A stretch of DNA of 64,000 nt, taken from the NCBI RefSeq assembly GCF_023283845.1, contig NZ_JAKILC010000001.1, positions 310,001 through 374,000 of the forward strand, given 5' to 3'. The first letter of the stretch is position 1, and every line of letters starts with the position of its first letter. Under the pieces are notes generated by a model that did no database searches, was not told the DNA's origin, and worked only from the letters and a program-made list of their open reading frames with translations. This document shows, one piece after another, positions 58,486 to 64,000 of this stretch. The stretch is from Shewanella marinintestina. GTDB lineage: Bacteria > Pseudomonadota > Gammaproteobacteria > Enterobacterales > Shewanellaceae. A program made the position numbers and the translations under genes.

Positions 58486-60175
58486 GGATAGCCTCCTCAT
58501 AAGACAAGGTACGGCCTCGAACAGGCAAATTCATGAGCGGCTTAGGAGCGCCAGTTTTCTGTAGCCATAACTCTTTATCAATACGCGGATTTAACTTTGG
58601 GCTACACGATCCAGTTGATGACACCTCGATTTTAGCTAAATGAGCATCCACCTCTTCAGCCATTTCATCTAAGGCTTGTTGGGCACTATTTTTTCCTTCA
58701 ACAACCATCGAAAGGTAGCGCCACCAGTAAACTGACATACCAGGGTAATCAGGCACATTATTACCTGTTGGCGTCCATATATCTCTTCCTTTACTTCGAT
58801 AAAACTCAATCAATCCTCCCAAATAAGGGGCTTTGGCTGTAACTTCCGCAGATCTCAGATCTGACAATCTAACTGGAGTATAACTTTTAAGTAATTTCTT
58901 CAAACTGACTGTTTTAGACACTACAAATTGGGCATATAGCCACGCAGCCTGTCGCCGTTCAAGCGGTGTTGAAGCCAAAAATGTCCAAGCCCCTGTATCT
59001 TGATAACCCGACTTCATGCCCTGTTGCCAGTATTTCCCCACTGGCGACGGTGCAACTCGCCATTTAGGTGTGCCGTCATGATTAACAATCACTGAACCAG
59101 GCTTAGTAAAATTTTCAATATCAGCGCTATACCAAAAGATCTGTTGGGCAATAACACCTTTGGCAGCCCATGCAAGAGACTGTGAAAAATAAAGATCTTT
59201 AGCGCTCTTAGGCGCATATTTAAGCCAATCGACATATTTCTCTACCGCATATACTGCAGCTGGACTGTTTAATGCGCCGCCTCTTGCAGTACTGACACCG
59301 ACAGGTCGACAGTCTTCAACACGGATCCCCCACTCATCCACTGGCGAGCCGTTGGGTAACCCAGTATCGCCAACTCCCGCCATTGATAACCACGCATCTG
59401 AAAGACGCCAGCCTAATGACGGATGGGTTTTAGCATAATCCATATGGCCGTAGATCCGCTCACCATCAATTACTTGAACTTTTTCACTAAAAAACTCTGC
59501 GATATCTTCATAAGCTTGCCAATTCTGGGGCACCCCAAGTTCATAGCCATATAGGTTTTTAAATAATTGCTTTAATTCAGGACGTTGAAACCAATCTTGA
59601 CGATACCAGTACAAATTAACAAACTGCTGATCCGGTAATTGATACAGTTTCCCATCTGGGCTAGTTGTAAATTTTAAACCAATAAAATCATCTAAATCGA
59701 GGGTTGGTAAGGTAACCTTTTTACCGGCTCCAGCAATGAAATCACTTATGGGCACAACATAGTTTTGTCTAAAGTGAGTACCAATTAAATCACTATCACT
59801 AATGTATGCGTCATATAAATTTTGTTTGGTACGATTTTGAATCGACATTTTATGCAATACATCATCTTCGCCAGTAACTTCATGGATAACTTTAATCCCA
59901 GTGATTTCGCTAAAAGCTTTAGCTAAAACTTCAGATTCATAAATGTGGGTAGCAATACGCTCAGATGTCACCCTAATGGTCAGATGTTGATAGGGTTTTG
60001 CCGCATCAATAAACCATTGCAGCTCTTGCTGTTGCTGAGCTTTGGTCAAGGTCGATGGTTGGAATTCATTCGTTATCCAGTCTATTGCGTTACCCTCGCC
60101 TATGGCTGTACGGCTTGAGCCTACAAACATTAACAAACAGATTATGCTCATACGCAACTTACACTGTTTAGCCAC
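58472..60175 (-). CDS. GlpV-like periplasmic substrate-binding protein, orphan
   Basis: The mature protein follows the pattern of the large family 1 solute-binding proteins that include rhizobial GlpV (glycerol/polyol uptake): WITNEFQPSTL, EITGIKVIHEVTGEDDVLHK, YISDSDLIGTH, LYQLPDQQFVNLYWYR, DAWLSMAGVGDTGLPNG and GNNVPDYPGMSVYWW. The 567 residues agree with that family. Here it has no glpSTPQ-type transport genes. The frame extends to 60283 but begins in the nap terminator hairpin, so I choose the GTG at 60175 behind GGGAG. This also gives a normal signal peptide (MAKQCKLRMSIICLLMFVG). Confidence 0.85.
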   Translation of the reverse strand: MAKQCKLRMSIICLLMFVGSSRTAIGEGNAIDWITNEFQPSTLTKAQQQQELQWFIDAAKPYQHLTIRVTSERIATHIYESEVLAKAFSEITGIKVIHEVTGEDDVLHKMSIQNRTKQNLYDAYISDSDLIGTHFRQNYVVPISDFIAGAGKKVTLPTLDLDDFIGLKFTTSPDGKLYQLPDQQFVNLYWYRQDWFQRPELKQLFKNLYGYELGVPQNWQAYEDIAEFFSEKVQVIDGERIYGHMDYAKTHPSLGWRLSDAWLSMAGVGDTGLPNGSPVDEWGIRVEDCRPVGVSTARGGALNSPAAVYAVEKYVDWLKYAPKSAKDLYFSQSLAWAAKGVIAQQIFWYSADIENFTKPGSVIVNHDGTPKWRVAPSPVGKYWQQGMKSGYQDTGAWTFLASTPLERRQAAWLYAQFVVSKTVSLKKLLKSYTPVRLSDLRSAEVTAKAPYLGGLIEFYRSKGRDIWTPTGNNVPDYPGMSVYWWRYLSMVVEGKNSAQQALDEMAEEVDAHLAKIEVSSTGSCSPKLNPRIDKELWLQKTGAPKPLMNLPVRGRTLSYEEAIRVWQ

Positions 60176-60253
60176 CCACCTTCTCCCTGATAGTGATTTC
60201 CCCGCTAAATAGGCTATAGCGGCTACTGGACACGCTAGGATAACGTATACGAT

Positions 60254-60290
60254 AAAAACAAAAAAGCCAGTGCAATTTTGCACTGGCTTC
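60254..60290 (-). terminator. Terminator of the nap operon
   Basis: A 12-bp stem (AAGCCAGTGCAA and complement, 2-base loop) followed on the minus strand by a T-rich run. It lies about 25 bases after the napC stop and separates the operon from the binding-protein genes. Confidence 0.9.
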
Positions 60291-60312
60291 TAATTTGACT
60301 CAAAATTAAGGC

Positions 60313-60912
60313 TTACCAGCCTTCTACTCCTTTCATATCGGGAAGTTGATGTGCAATTCCTTTATGGCAATCTATACAGGTCTTTTCACCACTAGCCAAT
60401 GACGTTGAGTGCATATTTGAAGCTCGTTGAGACTGACGCGTAAAGTCCATGTAATCAAAGTTATGACAGTTTCGACACTCCAATGAATCGTTAGCCTTTA
60501 AACGCGCCCACTCATGCTCGGCAAGTTCTAAGCGTTTTGCTTCAAACTTTTCTCGAGTATTAATGGTACCAAACAGCTTGCCCCAAACTTCTTTTGAAGC
60601 TTGCATCTTACGGGCTATTTTATCGGTCCAATTGTGTGGTACGTGACAATCAGGACACGTCGCTCTCACACCACTTCGGTTAGTAAAGTGGATGGTAGAT
60701 TGAAGCTCTTGATACACGTTATTTTCCATCTCATGACAGCTAATACAAAACGCTTCGGTATTGGATACTGATAACGCCGTATTAAAGCCACCCCAAAAAA
60801 TTACCCCAGCAATAAAGCCACCGAGTGTTAGAAAACCTAAGCTATAGTGCACACTTGGCTTTCTGAGTACTGCCCAGACTTTCTTAAGGGTAGCGAGTAA
60901 TTTCGCAATCAT
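60313..60912 (-). CDS. napC: NapC, tetrahaem quinol dehydrogenase of periplasmic nitrate reductase
   Basis: NapC is a membrane-anchored NapC/NirT-family c-type cytochrome that passes electrons from quinol to NapAB. The 199-residue product has one N-terminal transmembrane helix ([19 protein letters not shown]) and four CxxCH haem sites (CISCH, CPDCH, CRNCH, CIDCH). An AGGAGCGGTT runs up to the ATG, and the gene follows napB by eight bases. It is the last gene of the operon. Confidence 0.96.
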   Translation of the reverse strand: MIAKLLATLKKVWAVLRKPSVHYSLGFLTLGGFIAGVIFWGGFNTALSVSNTEAFCISCHEMENNVYQELQSTIHFTNRSGVRATCPDCHVPHNWTDKIARKMQASKEVWGKLFGTINTREKFEAKRLELAEHEWARLKANDSLECRNCHNFDYMDFTRQSQRASNMHSTSLASGEKTCIDCHKGIAHQLPDMKGVEGW

Positions 60913-60920
60913 AACCGCTC

Positions 60921-61409
60921 CTAGTGCTTAGCTTCTTTCTTAACGTCAGCTTTTATTAGTGTATCCATATCGACAAACTCATTAGGCACTAATAATTTAG
61001 CGTCTAACTGCGGTACATGGCACTGGGTACAGAAATAGCGTCTTGGTGACAGCGTTGCCAAAAAGTTATTCTCACGGTCCATATAGTGAGTCACACTCAC
61101 CATCGGCGCTTGCGAGTCACCCGTTCGAGTACGAGCATGGCAAGACATACACTTATTAACGTTAAGGTTAAGCTGATAGCCATCAATCTTGTGCGGAATA
61201 ACCGGTGGCTGCATTGGGTAATTACGCCCCTCTTTTACATCGGAGTTGATCACCTTTTGCATGACAGGCGGAGTCGGCTCAATATTAAGCGGCGCTTCAC
61301 GCAGCGTTGCGATTTTATCGGCGGGGATCCCCTCTGCCGATACACTAAATGCGCTACTTAGCGAGATGGTCATCAAGGCAGCAGCGGATACACGTAGTAA
61401 TGTTTTCAT
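60921..61409 (-). CDS. napB: NapB, dihaem small subunit of periplasmic nitrate reductase
   Basis: NapB carries electrons from NapC to NapA. The 162-residue product has a signal peptide (cleavage near VSAEG) and two CxxCH haem sites (KCMSCHART and FCTQCHVPQ), with conserved histidine axial-ligand candidates in PHKIDGYQ and VTHYMDR. I chose ATG 61409 because AGGAG lies seven bases upstream; the frame runs on upstream into napA. Confidence 0.96.
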   Translation of the reverse strand: MKTLLRVSAAALMTISLSSAFSVSAEGIPADKIATLREAPLNIEPTPPVMQKVINSDVKEGRNYPMQPPVIPHKIDGYQLNLNVNKCMSCHARTRTGDSQAPMVSVTHYMDRENNFLATLSPRRYFCTQCHVPQLDAKLLVPNEFVDMDTLIKADVKKEAKH

Positions 61410-61419
61410 GATATTGCTC

Positions 61420-63915
61420 CTATGCCTTAACGATTTTAACGGCGCACTTTTTAAAGTCAGTTTGTTTTGACAAAGGATCCGTCGCATCTAGGGTCACTTT
61501 GTTAATCAACTGACTGGCGTCAAACCAAGGCACAAAAACAAGACCGACTGGTGGCTTATTACGACCTCTGGTTTCAACACGGGTTTTAATTTCACCTCGA
61601 CGGGAAATAACACGTACTTCATCACCACGGCGCAGGCCACGTTTTTTAGCATCATCTGGGTGCATAAAACACACCGCATCAGGAAACGCTTTATAAAGCT
61701 CTGGTACACGCTGCGTCATTGAGCCTGAATGCCAATGCTCTAGTACGCGTCCTGTCGATAACCAAATATCAAACTCTTCATCAGGCGATTCAGCAGCATG
61801 CTCATAAGGCAGAGCAAAAATAACCGCTTTACCGTCAGGTTTTCCGTAAAATTCGAAACCTTTACCCGCCTTCACATACGGATCGCTGCCTTCTCTAAAG
61901 CGCCATTTGGTTTCTTTACCATTGACCACAGGCCAGCGCAGACCATGCACTTCATGGTAGGTATCAAATGGTGCTAAGTCATGACCATGGCCACGACCAA
62001 ATGTGGCATATTCTTCAAACAAGCCTTTTTGCACATAGAAACCAAAATCTTTAGCTTCATCATTCATGTACTTGCTATCGGTGTCAGACAATGGGAACTT
62101 TTCAACATTGCCATTTTGGTAGAGTACTTCAAATAATGTCTTACCTTTAAATTCAGGATTTGCCGCTAGTACATCAGCAGGCCAAACCTCATCGGTTGTA
62201 AAACGCTTAGAGAACTCCATTAACTGCCACAGATCTGAGCGAGACTCGCCTGGTGCTTTGACCATTTGATGCCAAAACTGGGTACGGCGCTCTGCATTAC
62301 CATATGCGCCCTCTTTCTCAACCCACATCGCTGACGGTAAAATCATGTCTGCTGCTTGGGTTGTTACTGTTGGATAAGCGTCTGATACAACGATAAAGTT
62401 TTCAGGATTACGGTAACCCGGTAAACCTTCTTCATTCATATTCGGGGCGGCTTGCATATTGTTATTGACTTGCACCCAGTACATGTTCAAGTCGCCATCT
62501 TTCAAACGACGGTTTTGCTCAACGGCATGATAACCAGGTTTTGGCGGAATAATGCCACTTGGAATGCGCCAGATTTTCTCAGCAATTGCTCTGTGCTTCG
62601 GATTATTCACCACTAAATCAGCCGGTAAGCGATGCGAGAAAGTGCCCACTTCACGCGCGGTACCACATGCTGATGGTTGCCCAGTAAGTGAGAATGGACT
62701 GTTACCAGGCGTAGAGATCTTACCTGTTAGCAGATGGATGTTATAAATCAGATTATTACACCAAACGCCACGAGTGTGCTGATTAAAACCCATGGTCCAG
62801 AATGACGTGACTTTTCTATCAGGGTCGGCATAAAGCTCAGCTAACTCAATGAGTTTATGCTCTGGTACCCCAGAGAGTTCACTGACCGACTTAACATCGT
62901 AATCTGCTACAAACTCTTTAAAAGCTTCAAAATCGATTGGCGTAGAATCACCTGCGGTTTTGACATTTTTAGCAGCTTTTTGCAGTGGATGTGATGGACG
63001 CAGGCCATAACCAATATCGGTTTCACCTTTACGGAAGTTAACGTGCTTGTTAACAAAATCCCAGTTTACTTTATCATTTTGAATAATGTAGTTGGCAATG
63101 AAGTTCAGCATGGCCAAATCGGTTTGTGGGGTAAACACAATCCCTAAATCAGCTAAATCAAATGATCTATGCTCAAAGGTTGATAACACTGATACTTTGA
63201 CATGTGGTGCGCTTAAGCGGCGGTCGGTAACCCGGCTCCATAAAATCGGGTGCATCTCTGCCATATTAGAGCCCCAAAGTACAAAAGCGTCGGCAGCTTC
63301 CATATCATCATAACACCCCATAGGCTCATCGATACCAAAGGTACGCATAAAGCCCCCCACAGCAGATGCCATACAGTGACGTGCATTAGGGTCAATATTG
63401 TTTGAGCCAAAGCCCGCTTTCATCAGTTTAGAAGCGGCGTAACCTTCCCAAACCGTCCACTGACCAGAGCCAAACATACCTACTGCAGTCGGGCCTTTTT
63501 CTTTAATGGTTTTTTTCCATTTATCCGCCATGGTGTCAAAAGCCGTGTCCCAAGAGATCGGCGTAAACTCACCATTTTTGTCATATTTGCCATTGGTCAT
63601 ACGCAGCAAGGGCGTTTGTAATCTGTCCTTGGCGTACATGATTTTCGACAGGAAATAACCTTTAATACAATTTAATCCACGGTTAACCTCACTTTCAGCA
63701 TCACCGTGAGTCGCTACCACTTTGCCATCTCGCGTGGCAACAATCACCGAGCACCCCGTACCACAAAAACGGCACGGCGCTTTATTCCATTCTAGTTTTG
63801 TTTCTTCAGAACTCGTGATTAGATTACTCGCGGTTGCGGGTAGAGCTAAACCAGCTACGCTCGCTGCGGTTAATGCGGCGTTAGCTTTCATAAATTCGCG
63901 TCTGTTCATTTTCAT
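61420..63915 (-). CDS. napA: NapA, periplasmic nitrate reductase catalytic subunit
   Basis: NapA reduces nitrate to nitrite with a bis-molybdopterin guanine dinucleotide cofactor. The 831-residue product begins with a Tat signal ([13 protein letters not shown]). The [4Fe-4S] ligands are Cys48, Cys51, Cys55 and Cys83, and the molybdenum ligand is Cys181 in [11 protein letters not shown]. Length is standard (828 in E. coli). The ATG overlaps the napD stop (ATGA). Gene order D-A-B-C without napGH matches the Nap-alpha system of shewanellae. Confidence 0.97.
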   Translation of the reverse strand: MKMNRREFMKANAALTAASVAGLALPATASNLITSSEETKLEWNKAPCRFCGTGCSVIVATRDGKVVATHGDAESEVNRGLNCIKGYFLSKIMYAKDRLQTPLLRMTNGKYDKNGEFTPISWDTAFDTMADKWKKTIKEKGPTAVGMFGSGQWTVWEGYAASKLMKAGFGSNNIDPNARHCMASAVGGFMRTFGIDEPMGCYDDMEAADAFVLWGSNMAEMHPILWSRVTDRRLSAPHVKVSVLSTFEHRSFDLADLGIVFTPQTDLAMLNFIANYIIQNDKVNWDFVNKHVNFRKGETDIGYGLRPSHPLQKAAKNVKTAGDSTPIDFEAFKEFVADYDVKSVSELSGVPEHKLIELAELYADPDRKVTSFWTMGFNQHTRGVWCNNLIYNIHLLTGKISTPGNSPFSLTGQPSACGTAREVGTFSHRLPADLVVNNPKHRAIAEKIWRIPSGIIPPKPGYHAVEQNRRLKDGDLNMYWVQVNNNMQAAPNMNEEGLPGYRNPENFIVVSDAYPTVTTQAADMILPSAMWVEKEGAYGNAERRTQFWHQMVKAPGESRSDLWQLMEFSKRFTTDEVWPADVLAANPEFKGKTLFEVLYQNGNVEKFPLSDTDSKYMNDEAKDFGFYVQKGLFEEYATFGRGHGHDLAPFDTYHEVHGLRWPVVNGKETKWRFREGSDPYVKAGKGFEFYGKPDGKAVIFALPYEHAAESPDEEFDIWLSTGRVLEHWHSGSMTQRVPELYKAFPDAVCFMHPDDAKKRGLRRGDEVRVISRRGEIKTRVETRGRNKPPVGLVFVPWFDASQLINKVTLDATDPLSKQTDFKKCAVKIVKA

Positions 63916-64000
63916 TGTTCACCCTCTTCAAGCACTTCACTTTGGTGATAAACCATTGCAGCCGACAACACACCGGGGATGGCGTTTATCGTTTCAATAT
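63912..64000 (-). CDS. napD: NapD, C-terminal end (cut by window end)
   Basis: The last 29 codons of a NapD chaperone gene, read leftwards: [25 protein letters not shown] and TGA. NapD binds the Tat signal of NapA and prevents its premature export. The beta-strand [11 protein letters not shown] is typical of NapD. Its stop overlaps the napA start, which fits the chaperone-client pair. Confidence 0.88.
   Translation of the reverse strand, partial: IETINAIPGVLSAAMVYHQSEVLEEGEQ

Noticed and set aside
60176-60283. N-terminal extension of the GlpV-like protein from GTG 60283
   Set aside because: The extension begins inside the nap terminator hairpin and U run. A GTG at 60175 with a ribosome site and signal peptide fits better.

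Overview
The window reads as a core chromosomal segment of a marine gammaproteobacterium, most likely Shewanella. The grounds are the moderately AT-rich sequence, a nap operon in the order D-A-B-C (the Nap-alpha type of shewanellae), the conserved mltD-gloB-yafS-rnhA-dnaQ neighbourhood, a FadE/PsrA-type fatty-acid locus, a DUF3108 protein and a contiguous recC-recB-recD. No phage, insertion sequence, CRISPR array or clear genomic island was seen.

Layout. 1-1031: the 5' part of thiC behind a TPP riboswitch (minus strand). 1204-3934: an unrecognised single-TM protein, a haemolysin-III (PAQR-like) membrane protein and a short DTW-domain tRNA-modification enzyme. 4012-10264: the SOS mutagenesis cassette imuA-imuB-dnaE2 with promoter and LexA box, then def (10369-10860) with its own terminator. 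11116-16052: a POT peptide transporter with a large insert, a small outer-membrane protein with a terminator-like hairpin in its leader, an alkyltransferase-like protein, a DUF3108 protein, a 9-bp tandem repeat and a YafJ-type amidotransferase. 16141-22795: fadE behind candidate PsrA and FadR operators, a HemN-like radical SAM protein, a small membrane protein and an NhaP-type antiporter with a nucleotide-binding tail. 23227-23717: three tandem tRNA-Asp(GUC) genes with promoter and terminator.

23931-30910: a membrane-anchored periplasmic protein, dnaQ, rnhA, a YeiE-like LysR regulator inserted into the otherwise conserved locus, yafS, gloB and mltD. 30944-33849: an rraA-like gene, an AsmA-family gene and a BsuPI-like lipoprotein gene, apparently one operon. 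34036-36563: a coiled-coil small protein, a possible decayed membrane-protein gene and msrP-msrQ (periplasmic methionine sulfoxide repair). 36780-42809: rmuC, slt, katG. 43080-47109: moxR, DUF58 and TgpA-like transglutaminase genes. 47257-57730: recC, recB, recD (overlapping genes) and ddl. 57733-60175: two translationally coupled periplasmic binding proteins with no permease or ATPase gene nearby. 60254-64000: the nap operon, cut by the window end inside napD.

Functional themes are DNA repair and replication fidelity (imuABC, recCBD, rmuC, dnaQ, rnhA, an alkyltransferase-like protein), murein turnover (mltD, slt, ddl), oxidative damage defence (msrPQ, katG), fatty-acid oxidation and nitrate respiration. 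The least explained parts are the orphan GlpV-like binding-protein pair, the leader hairpin of the outer-membrane protein, the POT transporter insert, the single-TM protein at 1204-2385 and a candidate decayed gene at 34441-34605.
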